NCBI RefSeq assembly: GCF_021917145.1
Contig: NC_061082.1
Coordinates: 13,069,295-13,133,294, forward strand
DNA: 64,000 nucleotides
Reading direction: 5' to 3'
Source of the DNA: Hypomesus transpacificus
Lineage: Eukaryota; Chordata; Actinopteri; Osmeriformes; Osmeridae
Shown here: in pieces, positions 24,401 to 38,067 of the stretch
How positions within the stretch are numbered: the stretch's first letter is position 1
How the letters are laid out: the number at the start of each line of letters is the position of its first letter
The notes under the pieces: generated by a model
Seen by the model: the letters and a program-made list of their open reading frames with translations, nothing else
What the model was told of the DNA's origin: nothing
The model's database searches: none
Program-made: the position numbers and the translations under genes

Positions 24401-25355
24401 TCAGCCTTCTCCAGCAGAACTGCATCCATTCTCTCAGTCAGTTCCTAGTACGCACAAACCGAACCGTTCAGTTACCAATACAGTCAATTCAAGAGCATAT
24501 ATTATTGAGAATAAGAGAGCAAACCCACCTGTATTATAGAATTGTCAGGAGGGCAATTATTAGTTGTAGATTCCGGGGGTTTCGATTTGATTGTCTCAAC
24601 CTCCTTCTCCAGATCTAGAAGAAAGTGATCAAAATTGTTAGCGATGAACTTTACTTTTTAATTATGGGAATAGTCAAGTAGTGACTTAATTGTAGTATTG
24701 TCCTTGTTGCTACCTGCACATTTAGATTTGAGTTTCTGCATGGCAGCCATCTGCTTCTTGGCAAACTTAATGAGGTCATCCTTGGATAGTGTGTCCAACT
24801 AATGGAGAGGAGTGGTCAAAGAGATATTTTACTTGATCACACACAAATGATTTAATGTTAACGACTATGAGTTATTTAGGTTCACGGGTGTAGTATAGCC
24901 AGAAGAATTACGTTGTGGATGGATGGTGTAGTGGACAGATACATTGAGTAAACAATCGGTGGTGGTTTTATACCTTTGATTTTGCTCCACCTGCGGGGGG
25001 CGAAACCATAGAGTCTGCTCCAGGGTCTTGCTGCTGCCCACAAAAAGAACATGAATAAACCACATCCAGGAAATGACAGCATGTTATTTATGTGGCTTGC
25101 TTGTACAAGCTAGCTAGCTGACACATAATTAGCGACCATGCATGCAATTAGTAAGACATTGGGAACAATTATTGCATTTATGATGATATCAAACGGTATT
25201 TATAGTCCACAGGAAGCCTAACGACTGTCACAATAAAACGACACGTTGCTACGTGTTGAAGAGTAGTGCTAGCTAGACTGGTACAGCAGGTTGTTTAACC
25301 ATCTTGAGTAGCAATTCTAACAAGCAAGCATTTCTTTTTGCTAAATTACCTCCAT
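13783..25355 (-). CDS. gcc2: GRIP and coiled-coil domain-containing protein 2 (golgin GCC185)
   Basis: GCC185 tethers endosome-derived vesicles at the trans-Golgi; its C-terminal GRIP domain binds ARL1 and Rab GTPases. Twenty-three coding exons join in frame to 1,694 codons (human GCC2 about 1,684): 25350-25355, 24974-25033, 24714-24798, 24529-24614, 24340-24444, 21798-24206, 21548-21608, 21071-21171, 20796-20894, 20254-20373, 19529-19693, 19190-19294, 18591-18753, 18303-18403, 18148-18225, 17887-18024, 16953-17074, 16696-16872, 16279-16547, 14820-15038, 14552-14691, 13997-14198, 13783-13856. The 2,409-nt exon alone encodes 803 residues of coiled coil. Diagnostic matches to human are the N-terminal DDLIKFAKKQM, the FDSYKVRVHNVLKQQKNK block, the REEGEGMETTETES linker, the GRIP core NLEYLKNVLLQFIF (conserved Tyr near 1627) and the ending SYLHSWSGIR. 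Exon 1 supplies only Met-Glu, so the start is the least certain part; an ATG in exon 2 could also serve. The peptide is rich in Glu, Lys and Leu heptads almost throughout. Confidence 0.95.
14199..14551. repeat. compound GT/GA microsatellite filling a gcc2 intron
   Basis: The 353-bp intron between the last two GRIP-coding exon pairs is mostly alternating (GT)n and (GAGA)n blocks from about 14,281 to 14,545, plus a 23-nt ACATGACGTCAACACACACAGACG-type direct duplication near 14,210-14,260. On the gcc2 strand this gives CA and CT tracts. Confidence 0.85.
17430..17466 (+). repeat. G37 homopolymer
   Basis: A run of 37 G lies in the intron between gcc2 exons 16 and 17. Homopolymers this long are prone to length error in sequencing and can form G-quadruplex structures. 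Confidence 0.9.
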
Positions 25356-25852
25356 CTTAAAAGGAACAGTGTAACTGCCCAGTTGTTGTTGTTTATGCTG
25401 CAAAGTCGCTAGTGTCCAATATCATTCCAGGGGTTAGTAGGCTATAGTATTATAGTATACGGTTTTCAAACCAAATGTTGAGTGTTTTGGCTGCCTCAAT
25501 CGGAGTCGTTTCCGCATTCGTCGGAACGTCAACATGCGTCACGCGTAAGTGCTTTACAAATCCAAGGCCTTCAAAATAAAGGTCACGGTTCGTTCACCAG
25601 CGTCCGCCGGGCAGCTTTACAGTAAAATTGGTTATTTTTCAAATTCTCGCTTGGTAGGTTTAAGCTACATCGGTCGCAATCTATGTAACATAACGTTTAT
25701 TTGTGCAATGACTTGGTGTTTGTAAATAAACAGTTATTGACCCAGTAGGCTATAACAACATTCAATGCACTTTGACTTTTTAGTTACTCTTCTATTCTTT
25801 TGTGGTAGTGAACCTTATACGTACAAAAATGCATACTAAGAAAAGCAACAGT

Positions 25853-26100
25853 TAAATCAAATCAAATCAAATCAAATTTATTTGTATAGCCCTTTTTACA
25901 CGCAAGCATGTCACAGAGGGCTTCACATGCGCCCATAGAACTGCCCCTCAACCAACCTAAACCCTCAAGGAAGACAAGGAAAAACTCCCAGAAAAACTCC
26001 CACCGGGAGAAAAAATGGAAGAAACCTTGGGAGGAGCAATTCAGAGAGGGATCCCCTCCTCCAGAGACGGTTGGTAAGAGAGAGGAGCAGAACACAAGCT
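25853..26100 (+). repeat. dispersed teleost repeat with (AAATC)n head
   Basis: Tandem ATCAA units (25853-25876) lead into TTTATTTGTATAGCCC and then a segment containing GGAAAAACTCCC and GAAACCTTGGGAGG. This arrangement recurs in many fish genomes as a dispersed, non-coding element of roughly 250 bp. No open frame is conserved. It lies about 0.5 kb upstream of the gcc2 start. Confidence 0.6.
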
Positions 26101-29100
26101 AAGCTAAAGTTTTAGTGGTACTTTTTTTTTTTTTAATACCGAAGATTTTTATGAGGGCTAGTTGGTCTTTACACTAGATGCGATTGCATTTCATTTCGCG
26201 AGAATGGGCATTATTTTTACATAACTTTTTTGTCTTTGTGACCTTTGTAACGCATGGATAGCTTTACAGTCAACTGTAGTCTGCTCTTAATTATATTGTG
26301 GCCGTTCTTTGTTAGAGTGCACCATCGATCAACTGTCGGAGTGACAAGTCTTTCCAGTTTATCACGTGGGTAATATACCCTTTCACAGTAGAAAGGTCAG
26401 TTTTCCTTGGAACAACAGAATGTCAAGAGGCTCATATGTTTGTTGAAGACTAAAGAGCGTATTGGTAAAGCGCATTAATTCATCTGTTGCCTGTGTGAAA
26501 GGTAAATGAAAAGAATACAGAGGCAAGCTTGTAGAAGGGCTGCAGTTGGAATCAGGACAACACCATGGGTCAACAGGATTATGTTGTACTCTAACAGCTA
26601 ACATCTTGCATGAAAGGAAGACACAGTTGTGTGTGTCCACTAGTTGGCTCAGAATGAAGGAAATGTAAAAAATAACTTTATGTGTCCTTCCAGGAAGAGG
26701 GAAGGCACATAAAGAAGATTAACATTGATCATAAACGGGCAGAGAGGAAGGTGTGCCAGGAGGTGGATTAATGTCACACTCATTTTAATCCTCCCAGGCA
26801 CAAGCTGCTCCATCTTGGGCTAGGCTCCGCACTTCTGTGTATTGTATTTGCTAGATTGGGGACAGGAAATGACTATTGGGACAGCAACTGGAGTACAGAC
26901 TAGACTAACCCAATGCCTATATGGCAAGGGCTTGGGAGAAGGGGCTGGGACTGGACTGGAACCAACTGTAAGCCATGGACAGGCAAGTTAGAGAGAGACT
27001 GGACTGGTGCTTTGGAGAAGGGCGAGCGAGAGTATTGTTTTTTGACAGGCTGTCTTCAGGCTGGGGTTATCCGCCGCTGACAGTGCACTGAGCCTGTCTC
27101 CAGTCTGGTTGAAGGCTCTGCTTGTGCATTCCCGTCACGTGGCGCCTCTTTCATCTGTTGAATATGTACAGTGTCTGTTTTGACACAAGCCAGAGGAGGA
27201 GCTGACAGAGCCTCCTTAGTGAACTGCTCTCTTTCTGACACAGCTGGGCCATGGTTGTCTCGCTCCACAGCCCCACGACAGGGCAGGTCATGGGATAGGG
27301 TAGGGTGAGGGCGGGGGGTTCTAGGCTGGGCTATGGAGCTGGATCAAGACCCCCAGAGCAAGGCTCTACATTTAAACATCCATAACATCCCATGTCCTCA
27401 CCTCTGTCTCGGTCTCATACACACATACACACACATATTTTGTACCCCAATGCATACCTCTCTCCGCCATCTCCCCACACGTCTTTAGAGGCCATTTGTC
27501 TCCCCTTCTCCCTGCTTGCAGGACGAGACAGCTGACACGCTGATGCTTCTGAGTGTAATGAATAGGCTGACTGGGTCTATCCGCTGCAACACTTTAGTCT
27601 CTCTCTCTTTCACTCACTCACTGGCACTTGGTTTCTCCCTCAACTCATTTCAGCCAAGATGGAGAGGGCAAGCTACTCTGGGTGCCCCAGGCTGACATGG
27701 GAGTGTGAGAGCAGTGTGTTTCACACTGTAGGCTGGGGTGGAATACAAGTGATGGATGTCCTCCCCACTGGATCTGTTGTTATTCCTGCCAACTCTATTT
27801 GACAACATTCACTCCGATTTGTTCCCCTCTCATACTTCCACCCAATCTTTCACTTTCAACCTAATCTCGCTCCTCCCCTTCTATTTTCCTCCCACCTAAT
27901 CACCTTCCCACTGCCTGGTCTCACTGGGGGGGTGACTGGGAAGGTCCCCTACTGTTTGATTGGAGCAGCTCCTTCAGGCATGGGGTACGCGAGTGTTGAC
28001 ACCTTACAGCAGACCCCCGACTGGCCCCCACCCTCCCTGTGATTGCAGAGGGCTTTCTTTGCTGATTGTAGTGGGCGTTCCAAATATGCCTTTTGACATT
28101 GCTAGAAGAGTGCCCTGAACAACTTTTGATTAATAGCTTTTGAGACAAGACATGTTAATTGACATTTACATGAGAGTATTTGGACTGGATACTCTTTAAC
28201 AGGTCTTATTCATGTTCAACCTTTCTCTTTAAGAGATTAATTGTACATCAAATGTTCGAGAAGTCCCCAAAATGGCTGCATTAATCATTGTTTACCTCAC
28301 ACAGTATACCATCATTTTGCATTTCTCAACAGAAATGCATTTCTCTCATTTTATTCCTTTTCATAACCTCTTCTAGTCGTTTCCTCCATGACATTTGTCT
28401 CCCTCTGTCTGACAGTGCCATTAACCGGCAATAAGACCTGACATTTCTGTGCGCTTCTGGGGGAATTGGAACCACTCTGTTCAATACTCCAGCCTGTTGC
28501 AAAACAAAAGCTACAGACTGTGAGAGAATGCTGTTGAAATGAATGAACACAATAAGACCAGTCTATGAAGACAGATTATATTTATTATACAGACAGGAAG
28601 CATTTCATCATCGTAGGTCCAATTTAAGAATTCAGTAAAAAAAAGAGGGACAATTTAAGATATGCATTGCAGAATACAGATCAAAGGGAAGAAAGGTTAA
28701 ACGGAGGTGAACAACAAAGAGGAGACCTCTGACCACTTGTTTAACCATAGTTGTCCTCTTCCGCTCCATCCCTCTAGCCCGCTTCCATTATTGATGCCCC
28801 CAGACTCTCATCCTCTCTGCTGGATCTCCTGCATGCCAGCAGAGGGATAAGGAGAGATGCAGATCTGACCTTAGATCTCAGTGCTGGGTCATCCGCTCAG
28901 TGTGTCCTTTGCTCTCTTCTCCAACTGCTGAACCCGCCCAGTGGCTCCCCGAGTAATCAGGCCCTGGGTCTGAGTGGGACTGAAAATCCACCCTGCTGCA
29001 TTAGTGCTTTAGAGATGGAGAGAGTGGCTGTTTTTCGAGGGGAAGAGAGGATGCCGTGGCGGGGGGGGGGGGGGGGGGAGAAAGGGAAGCAGAGACTCCT

Positions 29101-32100
29101 CATCTCATATTCCTCCTCCTTCTCCTCCGTGTCCTCATTTTTCCTCCTCATTCTCCTCCTTGTCTTTTTCCTTCTATTCGTCCTACTTTTATTCCTTTCT
29201 TGCCCTTCCTGTCACCTCATCCTCCTGTTTTTCCCGTCTATGGCTGTAAAAAAAAAAAGAAAAAAAGATTTTCGAATATGTACATTTTTACCACTTACTG
29301 GGTTTGGTATCCTCTATGTCCGCCATTGTGAGCGTGCCGTTGTTTAGCCACCCAGGGAACAGCCGTGTGCTTCCCTTTCTGCCATGACCCTATGCTGAAC
29401 ATCACTCTCATGTTCAGTCACCAGTGATGCTAATATAAACATGTCACAGCAAGTGATGCAACCCTGAAATGGCAGCCTTCCCTCATCCAGCTCGTCTTGG
29501 CTGCTCTTGCTGTGATGTATGATCCTCTCCCACACTCACACACACACACACAGACACACACGCGTGCACAGGCGTGTACGTACGCACACACAGGTCCAAG
29601 GCTGATTTCATTTGCAGAGATGGAGATACAAGAACACAGCAGCGCTCCATATTGACATGATCCGAGTTGGTTTATGCTAAATGTTTGAAATATAGGCTTT
29701 TCTCGGACTACAAGCCCTTATCCCCCCCCCCCCCCCCACACCTTATTTTCTCCTCTTCGCTTCTCATCCCTCCCTATCTCACACTATCTCAGACCGTCTC
29801 TCTGTGTCTCCCGCTTCTTCATCCCTTGCTCTCTTTCCCTTTATTAATCTGGTGGAGGGATGGCCTATGACCATTGCACAATAACTCTGTGCGTAAGAGC
29901 GTGTGTCTGATAGACTGCAAGAAGAAGTGTGCGTGTCTGAGACACGGAGAGAGAGACTCTTCACCTTCACTCTGAGTTTCATCTCCTGTGCTGCCTCGTT
30001 TTCAATCAGAGCTAATGGAACTGCTGGCACACACATACACACATACAAACACAAGCCCAGTCCCTATTTCTCAGCCACGATCTGCAAACCACCACATTTT
30101 CTCCCCTCTATACACAGCCCTCAACTGACTACCACGGCCAGACAGAATGATTTACTCAAGAGACGGACAATGTCCGACAAAGACTGTCAATGTTTGTGGG
30201 TGTGTTGTTGATGGTAGATTTATTGTATGGGAGTGTAACACTCTACTTATGCTGTCCTTTTGTTTATCAAGAGGTTACTGTTTAATGAGCAATTTGGAAT
30301 CTTTGATTTTAAATGAATTTAGTTGGCCAGGGGCCTTAACAAACTGCCTTAACACTTTGTTGAATGACACATTAGTGATAGTAGGGTTAAACATGAAGAC
30401 ATTGAATGTCACCTAGCAGGAAACGATGTGTTATACTTCCAGGTCAGCACAACGAGCACACTCTTTCATTTCATTCTAGCCACAGCAAAGGGACTCCTCA
30501 ATATGTCTTCAAATAATTAAGGAGCATCGCTCACCCTGGTGGGAAACAGCCATGAATATCAACAGTTCCATTAGTGGAATTACTCTGGTCAAAATCCCAG
30601 AGGGAGGGGCAGGGAGAGGGGAGGGAGCAGGGGAGAAACGATTATGGGAGTAAGAAAATGGGGGGAAAGTTAAAAAAAATGCAGTGTAAGGAAGCTGTGA
30701 GAAAAATTAATTGTTAGATTGGATCGAAAAGAAGAGGTGAGAGGAGAGAGAGAGAGATAGAGAAAGAGAGAGAGAGAGGGAAATCCACAGCACAAACACA
30801 TTTCTTCAAACATCCTTTGGAAGACGCCACAATTGGTGTCAGATTCCAATCCCATACAAGAGCTCCATAGGGACGGGTCCCTCTCGGGAGGGACTCTATA
30901 GATGACAGGATGTTCCACTGAGCTAATTGACTACCCTTATGGAAGAGAGAAGTGGATGGAAATGAAAGCACTGCAGTGATAAAGCTACAGTCATTCCTAT
31001 GGAGCCCTCGGTCTATGATGAGAGAAGGGAATGAGGAAGGATGTGTGGTCCAGTCTCTCCAGGAGAGCTTCTGAGCCAGCCGCTGACACCGCTGATTCTG
31101 CATGGAGCCAATGTGCGTCTCAGTGGCCGATCGAACTACCCTTATCGTCTCAATCCAACCATTAATCCACCAATTAGCTAATGACCACATATGATGCAGC
31201 CTCTGAGCGTGTGTATGGTCCATGCGGATGGTCGGCTCACGTCCCTTTTGACGGGATTGTTTCTATGACTACGGCTGGAGATGAACAGACCATTAGGCCC
31301 AGATGGTGATATACCTAATGGTAATGCATGGCCTGTAAGAGAGCTGAGATCTGGATAGTGTGTGTGTGTGTGTGTGTGTGTGTAAGGAGCAAAGTGGATG
31401 ATGTTAAAGGTTAAGAGTGGTTAGCTCTTTGGCCTTGGTTCACACATGCTGCACATCTCACACTGTCAGCAACTCCTCAAAAATGATCCCATTTGATCCA
31501 GTATCCATTTTTACGCCACACGTTGAGTGTGGAGCAATGTTTGAACCGACTGAACTCTGAAACTGAACACTGGCCTAATCAGTCACGTCCGTATGACTGT
31601 AGCCTGGCTGGTAGCATAGGTCACCCTAGCAGGTTCTCCTGAAAGACAGATAGTAGCTGTCCACTGGTGAGGTAGCTAACCCGTGTGTGAGTCATTGGCT
31701 GTATGTTGTGGAACTGTGGATTCCCACATGCTACATTCCTACTGTCTAACCCCACCCACCCGCCCCTCCCCACGTTCCATGTTCCAGAGAAACTGCTGTG
31801 CCCAGCCCAAATGTAATCCAACAAGACCCAACATCAATAATATATTAGTGGCCAGTTAGCGGCCTAAAGATATCAGTATTGATTTGTTGTTCCTGCTCTG
31901 CTTTTTTAGAGACAAATCGGCTCTCCACCCCTCTCAGGCAACCCATTTCATTTCAGAGAAAGAGAGAGTGAAAGCCTTGCATGGTAGTACAGTGGTTATT
32001 GGCAGGGTGCTAATGACGTAAAGAAGACCTTGTTGCCATGGTACACTGCATTGGAGAATGACGCAAGAACTAAGTCTAACAGTTCAAGATGTCATTCGGG

Positions 32101-32556
32101 TCTGCAGTCGGCTCTCGGAACTGCAAAAGCACATCCAATATTTCTATTCTTCATGTCGTCATTAACCAATCGCCCCCTTCTGTCAGGACCACACAGGAAG
32201 TAGACAGAGTAATGAAGTAAGGTTGACAGGGTACTGGGTACTGAATGAGTGGCTGGTTGGTTTCCTTGGCGCCACCTCAGTTCTTTTTCAAAGAGCGGGC
32301 CCAGGTCTGAGGGAAGCTAGTCCCCCTTTTCGGACTCTTTTTCTAATTCTATTTTGGACAAGATCGATGTCCCTCTCATTTGTCCCTATGCTCTCTCATT
32401 TTATGGTAATGAAATGTGTTTACTGCTGGGAGTTACTGCCATTGCTAAATCCCCTCTGCCTTCAAAGCCATTAAGATGATCCTTACCACCTCCTCTCTAT
32501 GTCTCTATGTCTCTCTCTCGCTCGCTCGCTTGCTCTTTGTCTCGCTCGCTCACTTG

Positions 32557-32559
<3 letters not shown>

Positions 32560-32606
<47 letters not shown>

Positions 32607-32618
32607 CTCTCTCTCCTC

Positions 32619-32656
<38 letters not shown>

Positions 32657-32682
32657 GCTCTCGCGCTCTCTCTCTCTTTCAC
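32560..32682 (+). repeat. (CT)n microsatellite
   Basis: An imperfect CT repeat of about 120 nt with scattered CG interruptions. The open frames over it (SLSLSL or RERERE) are artefacts. Confidence 0.9.
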
Positions 32683-34207
32683 TTAATCAAAGTCCATCTT
32701 TTGTTTTATTTCAGATTCATTCTGTCAAATGAATCGATGCTCACTAGGCATATTTATGCATTGGTTAGGAGAGTGAATCTAAGATAACTGACAAGCCCAG
32801 TGAATACTAATGTGGCATTTATTGCACATCCAATTTGTTAATGCATCACCCATCTGCTTTGTACCAAGACCCTTTTTCCTTGGTGCTTTAAGTTTTTCTT
32901 TTATAGGATAACAGACTGTAAGACAGTTAATGCTGGACTCGCAGAGCTGCATGTTTCATTCAGAAGTTTCCGGTTATTTATTTGTTTCCTCTCGACACAT
33001 GGCTTACTAACAGCAGCCTGACTGCCTGTGTAACCCTGTCATGTGATATGTGAAAGGCTTCAGGGCTAAATATATCAGTAGCATTCTCAAAAGATCAGAA
33101 TAGCCCGTACCTGCTATTAGCCAATGTGGGTCAGCCCCTGATGTTGCCAAGTCTGACTGTTAGACCTATAGTTCTGAGGCCAACATTTCTCATCATGAGA
33201 GTTACAACCTACCTTAAGTGCACTTGAAGCAGCTATACAACATTATGTAGGCTTAAATTGATTTTCTGTTAAACTAGGTCACCTGTGATGTGTTTATGTC
33301 ATGTGTATTCCGTGCATTGTCTTTATCTGGGGGAGGAGAGACACTTCTTGCAGTGTTATCACTTCAACCTTTATAGCCATTCCCACGCATTAAAAAAAAC
33401 TGTTCCTGTTTTTTACCTGTAACAGAGGGAGTAACAGGATTAGTTTATGATAGATCCAATTATCTTCCCTTGTTTGGAATCAACAATCTGGTTAGCATAT
33501 GGCTGCTTCCTGTATGAAAAGCATAAAGGATAGAGGGGTGAATACAGAACATGTTGCGGTAGTTCCATCACATCAAGATTTTCCTAAACAAATTAGTACA
33601 AATGTCCTCTTTAGGCATGTTTAATCTGACAGATCTTTCTCTCTCTCCTTCTCTCTCTCTCTCTCTTTGTCTCTCTGACTATATTCCTCTCTCTCATTCC
33701 AGTTTGATATGCAGCAAATACATTATGGGAGACGTCACTTAAGAATCACATAAATATTCTCTTCACCCCGACAGGCCATTCTGAAAAAAAGGATGGCACT
33801 GAATCAATAGCCTTCCAAGCCCAACAGAGATCTAGCCTCATGAAATAGATGGTCGCTGCACCATTTTAGATCCAGCTGGTGTTGTAACACTGAAGAAATG
33901 CACGCAAATAATCAAAAAGCATCCCCCAAAAACAATGGACCACTATTGGGCACATAAGTGTAGGTGAAGTTTACCGTATGGAAATGTGGGTCACCTGAGC
34001 CTAACCCTTCACTGTATCGGGGATTGTCCCCATGGCAGCGAGCGTAACAAGATGAGTGGCTCAGCACAGGCTGGCTCTAATGCACTGGCACTTCAAATGT
34101 CCTCCTTACTCTCTACCCTCAAGCTTATATAAGGAAACTAGCACAGGCTTTTAGTCGATTGTATTATAATCGGGTCAAAGATTTTGGTCAAATGTGTCAA
34201 TTCATCT

Positions 34208-34425
<218 letters not shown>

Positions 34426-34848
34426 TTTGTATCAGTAATCACCTTGGGGAGTGGAGCCTCCCCTCTGGCTGAAGTTTATAATTAGAGCTGGTTGTGCTGC
34501 TGGACTCTGTTTCATCTCATTAATTAATCAATAATTCTGTGCATCGAATCAATTAGACATCAGCTGAGGGAGACAGGTGCCCAACTGGGGCCAACCCACT
34601 GGCCCCTCAAATAACCATCTGATACAAACACACACATTTACACCCAGAGGCACCACAAGATCATGTTCTACCACTGGTTCCATGATACAGCGAGAGAAAG
34701 TACCGACTGTGGTAGACTGAAGTAAGGGGAGATGGACGATACTTGAACCTGAGTTCTGAACTGCTAAATACTGAAAAAAAAAAGAAAGAAAAAAAAACAC
34801 ATCAGTGGATCAGAGAGAGAGAGAGAGATAGGAGAGAAAGAGAGAGAG

Positions 34849-34850
34849 AG

Positions 34851-34893
<43 letters not shown>
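34849..34893 (+). repeat. (AG)n microsatellite
   Basis: A pure AG run of about 45 nt in the gene-poor interval, preceded by shorter AG blocks from 34,813. Confidence 0.9.
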
Positions 34894-34897
<4 letters not shown>

Positions 34898-35512
34898 GAG
34901 AGGGGAAGAGAGCCAGCAAGCCAGTCAGAACTGGCACGGCCCATTCCAAACAAGTCAGGCGTCTGTGGTTGCTGTTTCCTCGTGACACGATGAAAAATGA
35001 AAAACACTTTACTCGGCTGCGCTGCTGGTATCTGCCAGCCCCTCTGCTGTCTCTTAAAGGGGTTATTGATGGTCGGGGATGCAGATGAGAGGTGGAGGAG
35101 CAGCTGTCCTCTCTCTCACTCCCCGAGTACATTCAAGACGTCCTCTCTGGGCACAACCATGCTGGAGAACCTGCTGGTCAGTAGCCCTGTTTGTCTGTCT
35201 CTGTTTGAGCCCCTATGAACCATTGAAACGTGAGCACTGCTACTGACAGGCTGGAGGTCTCTTCGGACAGAAGAAGCTCAACACACTTGTAAGTGTACGT
35301 ACACATGCAGTAAACATACACATATGTAGGCTACTTTATGAACCGCACACACACACACACATATACTGTATACACACACACAGATACACACATATATATC
35401 TCTGACAAGGAGGAGGCCCCAGATAGCCACTCCACCTGATTCATGGAGGACGTAAAGCCAACAAAAATAATCAAATAAATAACCAACGTTGGTCAACAGC
35501 TACAGTACACAC

Positions 35513-35558
<46 letters not shown>

Positions 35559-38031
35559 GGTCTGCCCATCCGTCTCTGCCTCGCTTTGCCTCCTCAGCAG
35601 ATGTGTGTGTAGAGGGGGATATTGGCCGGCTAAATCCCAGTCTATCATGTGTCATCTTTAAATGACAGCGTCGTAAAGCATTAGGAGGGAGCAGCGAGGG
35701 CTGTGCTGCCAGGGGTTTGTTAGCAGGATGGATGAGCCTGTCTGAGGCGTGTTTCCCCTGGAAAAGAGCAGCCAGGAAGCTCATACCAGGTAGAGAGAGC
35801 AGCAGGTACACCTCAGACACAGCACCTTAGCAACAGGTGCTCTCGGCTGGACCCGGAGAAGAAGAAGAGGAAAGCGAGGGGAAAGAGGAAAGAGGAACGA
35901 GGGAGGAAAGAGCTGAGGGGAACAGGAAGGAGGGAGGGCAAAAAAGGAAGGGAGGGATGGTGGGAGGGAGGGTGGAGAAAGACATTTCTCCCGTGAAATA
36001 GAAACGGATGTCTGCTAAAGGAAACGTGTCCCGTAAAGATCCCAACGCAGACGTTGTTATGCCACCCTCAATGGACTGTTTTCTGTCTAAAGAAAAAACA
36101 TGTTTTAACCTTTCACATGCTGGTTGGGAAGGTTTTAGGAAGCAGTTAGAGAGAGGTTGAGAACCACAGAAGAAGAACCAGACTGATTTACTAGGCTTCT
36201 CCAACACACACAGTGTTACTGTTACTCCAAGGCCTCCAGCCCTCCACCCCTTCCATGCCAAGCCATCCCCCCACCCCCTTACCACCTCTTACCCCACACG
36301 CTCCCATTTCAGCTCCCTTCCTCAACTGAATCATTCTGAAAGACACCCTCCTCCCTCCTCCTCCTTCCTCCTCCTCCATCAGTGTAATGTAATTTGTGCA
36401 TCGAAGGTCAGCTGGGTTCAGCGCCACAGCCAGTTATTACGTTACCGCTGCTTGGCGAGATTCGGCGCCTGTCAGCTCACCAACGAGGAAGAGAAGCAGG
36501 AAGCCCACTGTAAAGGCTCTAGTTGCCAGACTTCAGCTTAACGAGGGGAGGCAGGCAGAGTGATTATGTATGACGAGGACTGTGTACATTCAACTGCCTG
36601 CATAGGTGGGATAACTAAGCAAGTAAAATACAATAAATAGCATAGACAAAATAATGTGTTTATTGGCAAGAACACAAATATTAGCAGGCCAATAGATTGG
36701 TACATTTTAACAACGTGCAGTTATTAGACCCAGGCCAGTCTTCACCATCTGAGTCTCTAAGTGAACCTAATGACCCAGTATAATCAACCTTTAGACTCAA
36801 GGGACAGCTGAATGAATCCATAACTGACAGCTTAAAATAAAGCAAAAATTAAAGTTGCATCTCCCCTCCTTTCCCCCCCCCCTCCCCTCCTCTCCTCTCC
36901 TCTCTTCTCTTCTCTTCTCCTCTATTCTCTTCTCTTCTCCTCTCCTCTCCTCTCCTCCTCAAGCTTATTAGGACTTAATTGAAGCCAGGCTACTTACCGC
37001 TGATGAGATCAATGTAAGGATCACTGCTGGACACACACCATTTTCATTAGTAACCGCAGCTCGATATTCAAGCAGGTTCTGGAAAAATCAATGAATATGG
37101 AGGTAATAAAAAAGGATACACATTTCATCTGATGGCGCCACTGGAAAAAAACATTGGTGTTTCAGGGTCAAATACCATTGATCGACAAGTTACGTAATGG
37201 CATATATTTCAATAGACATATTGAATTGGAAAAAGTGCCATGCCTAAATTAAATAAATTTGGTCTTCAGATCATATTGATCATATTGTAACTCTACCATC
37301 AGGCTGGCATGAGAGAAAGAGTGTAGGCATAGACACACAAAATATTAAATGTTGAATCGACTTGAAAACATTGTCAAGTAATAAATGTTTATGACAAGTA
37401 ACGACTGACCCTACACAGCGTTAATCCCCCCCAAAATTGAGTGCTTTAAAGTCACACATGCAAACAGCACACACAAAACACTCAAATATGCACAGGCAAT
37501 CACACACACACACACATTCACACACACACTCCTTGTGTCCACATCCAACTGGGGTGTGAAAGCCTTCCTCTAAGGGTGCAAAACCACTTCAGGGTAAGGC
37601 CACCCAGTGATAGGAAATCAATGAAGGCTTCATATTAGGCAACTGGGCAAGAGGGCAACTGTCAATCATTATGTCACTGAAGGAAATTCTACCCAGTGGA
37701 ACATTCTGGAAGAACATCACAAGAGGAAGCCAACTGACACTCCATAGAGTTATGAAAGGATATAGGAAATAAAACTGGTGCAATCATGTTTTTTTTTAAA
37801 TCAAATTATAAAAGGAAACAGTATGTTATTGACAAGGTGTGTGTCTTTGTGTGGTTTTGTGTGTCCCTGTATGTGTGGTGTGTGTGTGTGTGTGACAGGT
37901 AGACTTTAGGGCTGATGCAAAGCAGGAGAGAAGCTGGCCAGACCAGAAGCAAAGACAGCAGTCGATACGTCACTCTCTCTCACACACATACACATATACA
38001 CGCACACAAACACACACACACACACACGCGT

Positions 38032-38067
<36 letters not shown>

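Noticed and set aside
30147-31223. Mid-size open frames in the gene-poor interval
   Set aside because: No splice sites, family motifs or codon-like bias; overlapping frames on both strands suggest chance.
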